From Parasutterella secunda (lineage in GTDB: Bacteria; Pseudomonadota; Gammaproteobacteria; Burkholderiales; Burkholderiaceae_F), in contig NZ_JAMBLT010000014.1 of the NCBI RefSeq assembly GCF_023336895.1, positions 1-41,377 on the forward strand: a DNA stretch of 41,377 nt. Reading direction: 5' to 3'. Made by a program: the position numbers and the translations under genes. Below the pieces are notes generated by a model. That model had not been told where the DNA came from, ran no database searches, and saw only the letters and a list, made by a program, of their open reading frames with translations. The number at the start of each line of letters is the position of its first letter. Position 1 is the stretch's first letter. This document shows, piece by piece, positions 1 through 7,771 of this stretch.

Positions 1-115
1 TAAGTTGGCGAGCGAACTCTAGCTTTCTGAGAATCGTTCGAGATTCAGAATCACTCACACGAATGGGAAGCTCAATGATAAAGGTTGGGCTAGTCATGGG
101 ACTGAATTTTACTTT

Positions 116-163
116 AACGACCAAGGTCGTTGCACGAATTCCTCCCCTTGTTAAAACAAGGGG
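116..163. repeat. Two short inverted repeats upstream of clpB
   Basis: Two hairpins lie close together: AACGACC/GGTCGTT (116-122 and 125-131, 2-nt spacer) and CCCCTTG/CAAGGGG (144-150 and 157-163, 6-nt loop). The second could end a transcript arriving from outside the window, but only a weak pyrimidine tract (cttcctt) follows. I see no convincing gene in 1-371; the rest up to the clpB promoter is AT-rich. Confidence 0.5.
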
Positions 164-282
164 CTTCCTTCGTGATTATTCTGTGAGAAAAAAGTTTTTG
201 ATCCACCTCTTTTGTGTGACAATCTATTTCAATTTGTCATTATCTCATTGAAAAATAAGTAAAAAATATCTTTTTCTTTTCT

Positions 283-310
283 CTTGAAATTTCTAAACCC
301 TACCCCATAT
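283..310 (+). promoter_or_regulatory. Heat-shock (sigma-32) promoter of clpB
   Basis: CTTGAAA (283-289) and CCCCATAT (303-310) are separated by 13 bp. This matches the established sigma-32 pattern CTTGAAA / CCCCATnT almost perfectly. Transcription would start near 317, about 55 nt before the clpB start codon. ClpB is a classical heat-shock disaggregase, so promoter and gene function agree. No CIRCE element is visible. Confidence 0.88.
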
Positions 311-371
311 AGGAGTTAGAAAGATTGTTTTGCCGGTTCTGGAAACGGGCAAAGCAGAAGGAAAGAAAACA

Positions 372-2960
372 ATGAGACAAGATAAATTAACGACAAAATT
401 CCAACAAGCTTTGGCTGACGCACAAACAATTGCGCTTGGCAACGACAACCAAATCATGGAAGACGTGCATCTTCTCGCAGCTTTCTTGCGTGACGAAGAC
501 GGATCCACGAAGTCGTTGCTTCAGAGAGCCGGTGTATCGGTTCAAAGACTTGTTCAAGAGGTTGAAGACACGGTTCGCCGTTTGCCGAAGGTAAGCGGTA
601 CAGGGGGCGATATTCAGCCCGGCCGCGATCTGATCAATTGGTTGAACCTCACTGAAAAGGAAGCCATGGCTCACGGTGATGAATACATTTCCGTGGATAT
701 GGCACTCTTGGCTTTGACGCAAGCGCAAGGGGAAGCGTCTCGTATTGCCAAACGCTGCGGCTTAACCCGTAAGGCGCTTGAGGCTTCCATTGCAGAAGTG
801 CGGGGCGGAGACTCGGCTGATAATCCGGATGCGGAAAATCAGCGCGAAGCCCTCAAAAAGTACACCATTGATTTAACCGCCAAGGCGCGTGAAGGCAAGC
901 TTGACCCGGTTATCGGCCGTGATGATGAAATTCGTCGTGCCATGCAGATTCTGCAGCGCAGAACGAAAAATAACCCTGTGTTGATCGGTGAACCCGGTGT
1001 CGGTAAGACAGCCGTGGTGGAAGGCTTGGCCCAGCGTATTGTCAATGGCGAAGTGCCTGATACGTTGAAAAACAAACGGATTTTAAGTTTGGATATGGCA
1101 GGCTTGATTGCCGGAGCCAAGTACCGTGGTGAATTTGAGGAACGCTTAAAGAAGTTACTCAAAGAAGTCACGCGTGCCAACGGTCAGATCATTTTGTTTA
1201 TCGATGAACTGCACACCGTGGTCGGAGCCGGTAAGACCGAGGGCTCGATGGATGCGGGCAATATGCTAAAGCCGGCTCTTGCCCGTGGCGAATTGCACGT
1301 AATCGGGGCGACCACGCTTGACGAGTACCGCAAGTACGTTGAAAAGGACGCCGCGCTTGAACGTCGTTTCCAAAAAGTGATGGTCGATGAACCAAGCGTT
1401 GAGGATACGATCGCTATTTTGCGTGGACTGCAGGAAAAGTACGAAGCTCACCACGGCGTTGAAATTACTGACCCGGCTATCGTGACTGCGGCTGAGTTGT
1501 CGCACCGTTACATCACCGACCGTTTCTTGCCCGATAAGGCAATTGACTTGATCGATGAAGCGGCGGCACGCGTGAAGATGGAAATCGACTCCAAGCCGGA
1601 AGCCCTTGATAAGCTTGATCGCCGAATCATTCAATTAAAGATTGAACGCGAGGCGATGAAGAAAGAAACCGATGATGCCAGTAAAAAACGGTTGGCCGCG
1701 ATTGAAGACGAAATCACGGATCTGACCAAGCAGTACGGTGATTTGGAAGAGGTCTGGAAGAAAGAAAAGATCGAGGCGCTTGAAGCGAAGAAAGCGCGTG
1801 ACGATATTGATAAGACCCGTCACCAAATGGAAGAGTACCGCCGCCAGGGACAATTCGAAAAGCTTGCCGAGTTGCAATACGGTGTGTTGCCTAAACTTGA
1901 GGAAAAGCTGAGAAAAGAAGAGTCTAAGAAAGGCGAGATGAAGCCCAAGCTTTTGCGTACAAGCGTCGGAGCAGAGGAAATCGCCGAGGTGGTTTCCCGT
2001 GCAACGGGTATTCCGGTTTCCAAGATGATGGAAGGCGAGCGTCAAAAGCTTCTTCACATGGGTGAAGCGCTTGAACGCCGTGTTGTGGGACAACCCGAAG
2101 CCGTCAAGGCCGTTGTTGAAACGATTTTGCGCTCAAGGGCCGGTCTATCAGATCCGAATCGCCCCTACGGTTCGTTCCTCTTCCTAGGACCGACCGGTGT
2201 CGGTAAGACGGAACTGACGAAGGCTTTGGCAGAGTTCCTCTTTGATACGGAAGACGCCATGATCCGTATCGATATGAGCGAATTCATGGAAAAGCACTCG
2301 GTGGCTCGTTTGATCGGTGCGCCTCCGGGATATGTGGGTTATGAAGAGGGCGGCTATTTGACCGAGGCCGTTCGCCGTAAACCCTATAGCGTCATTTTGC
2401 TCGATGAAGTGGAAAAGGCGCACCCGGATGTCTTTAACGTCTTGCTGCAGGTCTTGGATGACGGTCGTATGACCGATGGTCAAGGTCGGACGGTGGACTT
2501 TAAGAACACGGTCATCATCATGACAAGTAACTTGGGTTCACATGAAATTCAGTCGCTTGTCGGAGCCGGCAAGGATGAAATCCGGACCGCTGTGATGGCG
2601 CAGGTGCGTGAGCACTTCCGTCCGGAATTCATCAACCGTATTGATGAGATTGTGGTCTTTAATGCTTTGGGTGAATCGGTGATTAAGGATATTGCCAAGA
2701 TTCAACTGAAGAAATTGGCCGCCCGTGTCGAGGCTCAGGACATTAAGTTGGTTGTGACCGATGAAGCCTTAACGGAAATCGCCAAGGTTGGTTTTGATCC
2801 GCTTTACGGTGCTCGTCCATTAAAGCGCGCGATCCAAGATCATATCGAAAACGGTTTGTCTCGTCTGCTTTTGGCTGGCAACGTTAAACCGGGTGATACC
2901 GTGACGGTTGGTGCCAAAGGCGATGACTTCACCTTTGATGTGAAGTCAGTTGACGCATAA
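372..2960 (+). CDS. clpB: ATP-dependent chaperone/disaggregase ClpB
   Basis: ClpB is a hexameric AAA+ machine of the cytoplasm that works with DnaK to pull proteins out of aggregates. The 862-residue product has the expected order: N-terminal Clp repeat domain (about 1-145), first AAA+ domain with Walker A GEPGVGKT, a long charged coiled-coil middle domain (about 400-530), second AAA+ domain with GPTGVGKT, and the small C-terminal domain with GARPLKRAI. The length fits the family (about 860). I start at ATG 372 rather than an upstream in-frame TTG at 330, because [10 protein letters not shown] aligns with known ClpB N-termini and AGAAGGA (356-362) is a good ribosome site. It is monocistronic, with its own sigma-32 promoter and a strong terminator. 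Confidence 0.97.
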   Translation: MRQDKLTTKFQQALADAQTIALGNDNQIMEDVHLLAAFLRDEDGSTKSLLQRAGVSVQRLVQEVEDTVRRLPKVSGTGGDIQPGRDLINWLNLTEKEAMAHGDEYISVDMALLALTQAQGEASRIAKRCGLTRKALEASIAEVRGGDSADNPDAENQREALKKYTIDLTAKAREGKLDPVIGRDDEIRRAMQILQRRTKNNPVLIGEPGVGKTAVVEGLAQRIVNGEVPDTLKNKRILSLDMAGLIAGAKYRGEFEERLKKLLKEVTRANGQIILFIDELHTVVGAGKTEGSMDAGNMLKPALARGELHVIGATTLDEYRKYVEKDAALERRFQKVMVDEPSVEDTIAILRGLQEKYEAHHGVEITDPAIVTAAELSHRYITDRFLPDKAIDLIDEAAARVKMEIDSKPEALDKLDRRIIQLKIEREAMKKETDDASKKRLAAIEDEITDLTKQYGDLEEVWKKEKIEALEAKKARDDIDKTRHQMEEYRRQGQFEKLAELQYGVLPKLEEKLRKEESKKGEMKPKLLRTSVGAEEIAEVVSRATGIPVSKMMEGERQKLLHMGEALERRVVGQPEAVKAVVETILRSRAGLSDPNRPYGSFLFLGPTGVGKTELTKALAEFLFDTEDAMIRIDMSEFMEKHSVARLIGAPPGYVGYEEGGYLTEAVRRKPYSVILLDEVEKAHPDVFNVLLQVLDDGRMTDGQGRTVDFKNTVIIMTSNLGSHEIQSLVGAGKDEIRTAVMAQVREHFRPEFINRIDEIVVFNALGESVIKDIAKIQLKKLAARVEAQDIKLVVTDEALTEIAKVGFDPLYGARPLKRAIQDHIENGLSRLLLAGNVKPGDTVTVGAKGDDFTFDVKSVDA

Positions 2961-2990
2961 ATTTAGAAACTTCTAATCTAAATTGCTTAA

Positions 2991-3027
2991 AAAAAGGCCC
3001 GAAATAAAAAAATCGGGCCTTTTTTGT
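2991..3027 (+). terminator. Rho-independent terminator of clpB
   Basis: AGGCCCGA (2995-3002) pairs with TCGGGCCT (3013-3020). An A-run precedes the stem and a T-run follows it. It separates clpB from the riboswitch operon. Confidence 0.92.
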
Positions 3028-3039
3028 TTTTTCTTTCTA

Positions 3040-3068
3040 TTTACAAACGTTAATTTTTGGCGTTTAAT
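3040..3068 (+). promoter_or_regulatory. Sigma-70 promoter of the lysine-riboswitch operon
   Basis: TTTACA (3040-3045), a 17-bp spacer and TTTAAT (3063-3068) each match the consensus at 5 of 6 positions. The predicted start near 3075 is just ahead of the first aptamer helix at 3080, which is what a riboswitch transcript needs. Confidence 0.75.
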
Positions 3069-3079
3069 TTAATCCAAAG

Positions 3080-3246
3080 TTGATAGAGGCGCGACGCGAA
3101 AGAGTATCAAGCCTGAGGGGACACCCGAAGACAGCTCGAGAAAGGTCAAGTCGCCGAAACGATGATTCCGGTAGGAATCACCAGTTGGGCATGGGAAGAA
3201 TATTTCCATGACTCCCGCTTTCGACAGGAAGTGGAGGAGCTATCGA
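3080..3246 (+). promoter_or_regulatory. Lysine riboswitch aptamer (L box)
   Basis: The conserved L-box core blocks appear in order: GATAGAGGCGCGA (3082-3094), AAGAGTA (3100-3106), GCCTGAGGGGA (3111-3121), GTCGCCGAA (3149-3157) and TGGAGGAGCTATC (3232-3244). Closing helix P1 forms between 3080-3086 and 3240-3246 (7 bp, one G-U). A perfect hairpin TGATTCC/GGAATCA (3163-3169 and 3174-3180) fits P4, and CATGGGAA/TTTCCATG fits the next arm. It lies in the leader of an amino acid permease operon and is followed by a terminator, as in transcriptional OFF switches. In this class lysine stabilises P1 and lets the terminator form, lowering expression when lysine is plentiful. Confidence 0.92.
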
Positions 3247-3289
3247 TCGCAAACGGCTGTCATCGCCTTATTTGAATGACATAAGCAAG

Positions 3290-3317
3290 GTTGCATCGAT
3301 GGATGCAACTTTTTTTT
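3290..3317 (+). terminator. Riboswitch-controlled terminator
   Basis: GTTGCATC (3290-3297) pairs with GATGCAAC (3302-3309) around a GATG loop and is followed by eight T (3310-3317). The left arm and loop (3295-3302) can instead pair with the 3' strand of aptamer helix P1 (3240-3247, 8 bp including G-U pairs), so the two folds exclude each other. Confidence 0.9.
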
Positions 3318-3356
3318 ATAGCTTTTGTTTAATTCAATAACAATAAGGACTAGATG

Positions 3357-4763
3357 ATGACGACAAGCTCTGTTGCCAATCAACTGCAAAGCGAGAAGAC
3401 TGAAATGCGTCGTGATGTAACGCTTTTCGGTGGCATTTCCGTTTTGGCAGGTATCATGATCGGCTCCGGTATTTTCTACATCGGTGCCATCGTTCTCCAA
3501 CGCGCGGGCATGAGTCCCGGTCTCTCCCTTTTGGTTTGGTTAATCGGCGGTCTGGTGACGCTTTTGAGCGGTATCTGCTTTGCTGAATTAGGTGCCATGA
3601 TCCCGAAGGCTGGCGGCTACTACGTTTATTTGCGTGAAGCTTATGGCGAACGCATTGCCTTTATGTGCGGGTTTGGTAATTTCTGCCTGTCCAACCCGGG
3701 CTCCATCGCTGCATTGGCTGTCGCCTTTGCCGCGGCGCTCAATTCCATTTGGACAATTGACCCGATCAGTCAAAAGGTTATTGCCATTTCCACCGTTTTG
3801 CTCTTGACGCTTATTAATATCCGCGGGGTGGGTATCGGCAGCCGTTTGGGTAATGTCTTTATGGTTTTAAAGATGTTGCCGATTCTTTTGATTCTCTTTG
3901 CGGGTCTGCTTTTGGGCGAAGAATCTCCCGACCTCTTCATGTACCCGGGTGAAATGCCCTCCATCTCGACTTTGCTTTCGATGATCGGTTTCGCCGTTAT
4001 CGCCACGTTGTGGGCCTATGAAGGATGGACCAACCTCAATAACATAGCAGAAGAAATCAAGAATCCGAAGAAAAACATTCCGCTTGCTTTGATTTTGGCT
4101 ATCGTTGGCGTGGCGCTTTTGTACGTGCTCTTTAACTACGCCATTTTCCGTGTCGTGCCTTACGGCAAGATTGTGGAAATGGTTAATTCCGGCAACTACT
4201 ACTTGGGTACGGAAGCCGCTAACATGCTCTTTGGCAGCGCCGGTCTCTACATCGTGGGCGCGGCCATGATTTTGGCAATCTTCAGTTCCTTAAACGGTTG
4301 CGTTCTTGCCTTTCCGCGTATGACTTACGCCATGGCTCGTGACGGTGCGTTCTTCAAGCCCTTTGCCAAGCTTCACCCGACGTATCGCACGCCGGTCAAC
4401 GCCCAACTTGCTTCGGCTGTTCTCGCCATTGTTTTGATTCTGTCGAGAACCTTGGGTGAATTGACGAGTTTGGTTGCCTTGTGCGGTATGATTTTCCACG
4501 GTATGACTTTCTTTGCCGTGATTGTCTTGCGCCGTAAGTATCCGGATTTGGAACGCCCGTATCGCGTTTGGTTCTATCCGATCCCGATTTTGATCATCTG
4601 CGCTGTGATGATCGGTTTGATCATTAACACGATCGGCAACGATCCGATCACCGTTGTTTTAGGTTTCATTGTGCCGTTGCTCGGTTTGGTTATCTATGAA
4701 GTAATGTTCCGCAAGCAGCACGACGCTCAAGTGGCCGCTCAAGCTAAGGAAAATGGAGAGTAA
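3357..4763 (+). CDS. APC-family amino acid permease under lysine riboswitch control
   Basis: This is an inner-membrane transporter of about 468 residues with roughly 12 hydrophobic segments. The first segment carries GIMIGSGIFY, the backbone-binding Gly-rich motif of the APC superfamily, and is followed by AELGAMIPKAGGYYVYLREAYG. The overall look is of the LAT/YfnA-type branch rather than the classic LysP group. The family takes up or exchanges amino acids. The substrate is not readable from the sequence, but the lysine riboswitch makes lysine or a lysine-yielding compound the best guess. ATG 3357 has AAGGA (3345-3349) at a good distance; ATG 3354 is a possible alternative. Its stop is 4 nt before the preferred start of the amidohydrolase, so the two are one operon. 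Confidence 0.88.
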   Translation: MTTSSVANQLQSEKTEMRRDVTLFGGISVLAGIMIGSGIFYIGAIVLQRAGMSPGLSLLVWLIGGLVTLLSGICFAELGAMIPKAGGYYVYLREAYGERIAFMCGFGNFCLSNPGSIAALAVAFAAALNSIWTIDPISQKVIAISTVLLLTLINIRGVGIGSRLGNVFMVLKMLPILLILFAGLLLGEESPDLFMYPGEMPSISTLLSMIGFAVIATLWAYEGWTNLNNIAEEIKNPKKNIPLALILAIVGVALLYVLFNYAIFRVVPYGKIVEMVNSGNYYLGTEAANMLFGSAGLYIVGAAMILAIFSSLNGCVLAFPRMTYAMARDGAFFKPFAKLHPTYRTPVNAQLASAVLAIVLILSRTLGELTSLVALCGMIFHGMTFFAVIVLRRKYPDLERPYRVWFYPIPILIICAVMIGLIINTIGNDPITVVLGFIVPLLGLVIYEVMFRKQHDAQVAAQAKENGE

Positions 4764-4767
4764 CACC

Positions 4768-6375
4768 ATGTCGACATTGATTTATAACGCCAATATTTAT
4801 GTCCAACGAGACGTATTTGCCCAAGCTCTTTTAGTGGGTGATGATGGCAAGATCGCAGCGGTCGGTACAGAGGAAGAGGTGCGCGCTGCCTGCACGGGCA
4901 ACGAAAATTTGTACGATGCACAAGGCCGCACGATTGTTCCGGGTTTTAATGACTCGCACCAACACCTCTTTAACACGGGTATCGCGTTGGCTGCCGTTCG
5001 ACTTCAAGGTGTTACTTCCATCGCAGAAGTGATTGAGCGCGGTCGTCGCTATATTGAAGAAAATCAACCGCAGCCCGGTGAAGTGATTCACGGGATGGGG
5101 TGGAATCAGGACTACTTTACAGACGAGCATCGTCTTTTAACTCGTCACGACTTGGATAAGATTTCGACGGATTACCCGATCATTTTCGATCGCGCTTGCG
5201 GTCACATTCTGACTTGCAACACCAAGGCGCTTGAAATGGCCGGTGTCACGGTTGACACGGTTCCGAACGCAGGCGGCGCCATTGACCAAGAAAACGGTGA
5301 ATTGACCGGGGTTGTGCGTGAAAACGCACGCGCTCAAGTCCGCTGCTTAATGAGTGAACGTTCGATTGAAACGAAAAAGCGTTTAATCCGCACGGCCATG
5401 AAGCACGCCAATGAAACGGGGGTGACCTCTGTCCAAACGTGTGACGTGCGCATGGGAGACTGGGAATCGACGCTTGAAGCTTACAATCAAGTGTTGGCTG
5501 AAACGCCGACTGTCCGTGTCTACCACCAATTCAGCTTCATGGAGCCCAATGCTTTCCAAGAATTTTTGGATAAAGGCTATCGCACGGGTGTGGGTAACGA
5601 CTTCAACCGCTTCGGTCCCTTGAAGCTCTTTGTTGACGGCAGCCTCGGCGCCCGTACGGCCTACATGCGTGAACCCTATGCTGATGATCCGTCCACTCGT
5701 GGTATTGCCACCTTAACGCCTGAAGAAATCGATACGTTGGTCGGCATGGCTGTTAAGAATAATTGTGGCGTGGCTGTGCACGCCATTGGGGACGCGGCGA
5801 TTGAAAACGTTTTGAACGCCTATGACAAGGTTTGTGAAAATGGTGAAAATCCGTTGCGTTTGGGCATTATTCACGTTCAGATCACGGATCGTCCGTTGCT
5901 TGAACGCTTCACAAAGAATGACATCCTAGCTTTGGTTCAGCCGATCTTCCTGCACTACGACACGGCCATTGTGGAAGATCGTGTGGGTAAGGACTTGGCG
6001 GCAACAAGCTATGCCTTCAAGACCTTGATGGATTTGGGCGTTCACACGAGCTACGGTACGGATAGCCCCGTAGAAGATATGGATCCGATTGCCAACCTTT
6101 ACTGTGCGGTGACTCGCAAGAATTTGCGTGGCGAACCTGCCGGCGGTTGGCATCCTGAGGAATGTGTGGATATTTATTCGGCCGTTGATGCTTACACCAT
6201 TGAAAGCGCCTACGCTTCCTTTGATGAAAAGGTGAAGGGGCGCTTGATGAAGGGGTATCTCGCGGACCTGGTTGTTTTAAGCAACAACATCTTCACCATT
6301 AATCCTGACGACATCCTCAAGGTTAAGGTCGATGCCACGATGGTTAACGGTAATTTCGTTTTTCAACGCAACTAA
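4768..6375 (+). CDS. YtcJ-type metal-dependent amidohydrolase
   Basis: The 535-residue protein belongs to the amidohydrolase superfamily, YtcJ-like (amidohydrolase family 3). It has the NDSHQHLF metal-binding HxH motif near residue 69, VDGSLGARTAYM, the HAIGDAAIENVL motif and the late TSYGTDSPVEDMDP aspartate motif. These enzymes hydrolyse C-N bonds of amides, imides or N-formyl compounds, mostly on unknown substrates. No signal peptide is seen, so it is probably cytoplasmic. ATG 4768 follows GGAGAG (4755-4760) at 7 nt; an in-frame ATG at 4753 overlaps the permease stop and is less likely. Because it sits with a riboswitch-controlled permease, I infer that it processes an imported lysine-related amide. 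Confidence 0.85.
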   Translation: MSTLIYNANIYVQRDVFAQALLVGDDGKIAAVGTEEEVRAACTGNENLYDAQGRTIVPGFNDSHQHLFNTGIALAAVRLQGVTSIAEVIERGRRYIEENQPQPGEVIHGMGWNQDYFTDEHRLLTRHDLDKISTDYPIIFDRACGHILTCNTKALEMAGVTVDTVPNAGGAIDQENGELTGVVRENARAQVRCLMSERSIETKKRLIRTAMKHANETGVTSVQTCDVRMGDWESTLEAYNQVLAETPTVRVYHQFSFMEPNAFQEFLDKGYRTGVGNDFNRFGPLKLFVDGSLGARTAYMREPYADDPSTRGIATLTPEEIDTLVGMAVKNNCGVAVHAIGDAAIENVLNAYDKVCENGENPLRLGIIHVQITDRPLLERFTKNDILALVQPIFLHYDTAIVEDRVGKDLAATSYAFKTLMDLGVHTSYGTDSPVEDMDPIANLYCAVTRKNLRGEPAGGWHPEECVDIYSAVDAYTIESAYASFDEKVKGRLMKGYLADLVVLSNNIFTINPDDILKVKVDATMVNGNFVFQRN

Positions 6376-6395
6376 TTTAATCCATTAAATAAGAA

Positions 6396-6430
6396 ACGGC
6401 TCTGTCAGCAAAAATACGCGACAGAGCCGT
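6396..6430. terminator. Bidirectional terminator between convergent genes
   Basis: ACGGCTCTGTC (6396-6406) pairs with GACAGAGCCGT (6420-6430). The T-rich tail is better on the minus strand, after the 6455-7702 gene, than on the plus strand after the amidohydrolase. Confidence 0.75.
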
Positions 6431-6454
6431 TCATTTATCGGTTAAGACAAAAGA

Positions 6455-7702
6455 TCAATTGAGCTGATAAAGAGTCGGTGTCAGGTAAGAAATCTCTTCA
6501 CGTAAGAATGGTTCATAGAGCTTACCGTCAAAGGCCGGGTAACGAACTTCCTCATCATCGTCTTCGAGCATAAACGTCCCTTCACTCACAAATCGCACTT
6601 GCTCATGCTCAAATTTGTGCAGCATTAAAGTGGCTTCGAGACTATCGAGAAGCTCGGCGGGATCATCAAAAAAGACAGGCCACCCCAATCCTTGATAAAC
6701 CTTTGAATTCTCGCCTTTAAGACTGATGCCAAGACGAAATTCTGCCATCTTTGCCTCTCCGGGCCCCGCCGGTTCGTAAAAAGGAGCGACGGCAATTTGC
6801 AGATCTTTAATGGCGTAGCCGTCAGTTTGCTGAAGCTTGGCAAGTGCTTCTCTTAAAGAGAAATGGCGGAAGAGACGGCCGGCTTCCATCATGGAGGCAA
6901 TGCACGGCAACATGAGACTTGTGTTGTAGTTCTTCGGATCATCGACTTTTTGCAAGTACGTCTGAAGCTCTTCAGAAGGATGCTGCAAAAATTCCATGTG
7001 CGTTGCCGGGTAATGCTCATCAAAAATGCGCTTGAGTGCAAAAACAAGATTTTTCTGCATTTTCTGCAAACTGACTTCCGGCACAAAAGTGGTGAGCGGA
7101 AGCTTTTTGATGGGGGTGCTGACAATAAAAGGAATCAAGCGAATATCAGCAACAAGCTCGGTCATCTCCTCACGGGTCTCTTCAGAAGTGATAAAGCGCG
7201 AGATACCAGGTTTACTCGAGGCCACCCATTGTCTGACATGGCTTTGCATTTCACAAGGTCGTAGGGCAAATGTATCGGTACTGACCATGTCGCTATTGAT
7301 GCGGATTTGATAGTCAGGTGTAAAGAGACCTTTTAAGAAAACCTCAATTTTCTTTAACGCTTCTTGCGGAATTTCTCCGAACGGCAAACCGTATGCGCTT
7401 GAGGCCATAAACGGCATGACCATCAAGGCATGAGTGTATTTGTCATCTGTGATGTTGCACGATAAGCATTCAAAGAAAAATGTCCAGCGCATTAAATCGC
7501 TGTATTCGTAATTGTTTTCTTCTAGCTTTTGAATGACCGGTGTTATGAAGTCTGACTCTAATTTGGCGTACGCTGAAGCAGCGGCCAGCTGCAACTTGGT
7601 GTAGATCGGATATTTTTGATCAATATCGGTTGCTGCGTCGGCTTTCTTGATGAGTTTTACGAGTTCATCAATTGTCTTATTAAGAAGTTTGCTGTCAGTC
7701 AC
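6455..7702 (-). CDS. DUF2863-like protein of unknown function
   Basis: I do not know a function for this 415-residue acidic, soluble protein. Length, the C-terminal pattern (SLREALAKLQ, a beta-rich FRLGISLKGENSKVYQGLGWPVFFDD stretch read in parts, then an acidic LEDDDEEVRYPAFDGKLYEP tail) and the position next to rne recall the betaproteobacterial DUF2863 family. That is recognition from memory, not a search. No transmembrane segment, signal peptide or catalytic motif is visible. The start is uncertain: the first start codon is GTG at 7702, has no clear ribosome site and lies only about 10 nt beyond the rne terminator T-run. It therefore needs read-through from rne, a promoter inside rne, or a later start. 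Confidence 0.6.
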   Translation of the reverse strand: MTDSKLLNKTIDELVKLIKKADAATDIDQKYPIYTKLQLAAASAYAKLESDFITPVIQKLEENNYEYSDLMRWTFFFECLSCNITDDKYTHALMVMPFMASSAYGLPFGEIPQEALKKIEVFLKGLFTPDYQIRINSDMVSTDTFALRPCEMQSHVRQWVASSKPGISRFITSEETREEMTELVADIRLIPFIVSTPIKKLPLTTFVPEVSLQKMQKNLVFALKRIFDEHYPATHMEFLQHPSEELQTYLQKVDDPKNYNTSLMLPCIASMMEAGRLFRHFSLREALAKLQQTDGYAIKDLQIAVAPFYEPAGPGEAKMAEFRLGISLKGENSKVYQGLGWPVFFDDPAELLDSLEATLMLHKFEHEQVRFVSEGTFMLEDDDEEVRYPAFDGKLYEPFLREEISYLTPTLYQLN

Positions 7703-7712
7703 GATACTTTGT

Positions 7713-7752
7713 TTAGAAAAAGAGGAGGGCGAGCCATTTGGCTTCGCCCTCC
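7713..7752 (-). terminator. Terminator of rne
   Basis: On the minus strand GGAGGGCGAAGCC pairs with GGCTCGCCCTCC (one bulged base), followed by TCTTTTTC. It lies between the rne stop and the DUF2863-like gene. Confidence 0.85.
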
Positions 7753-7771
7753 GAGTCAGTAATCAGTAATA

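Noticed and set aside
63-251. A 62-codon frame upstream of clpB
   Set aside because: It crosses both inverted repeats, has no ribosome site or family resemblance, and ends in AT-rich promoter-like sequence.
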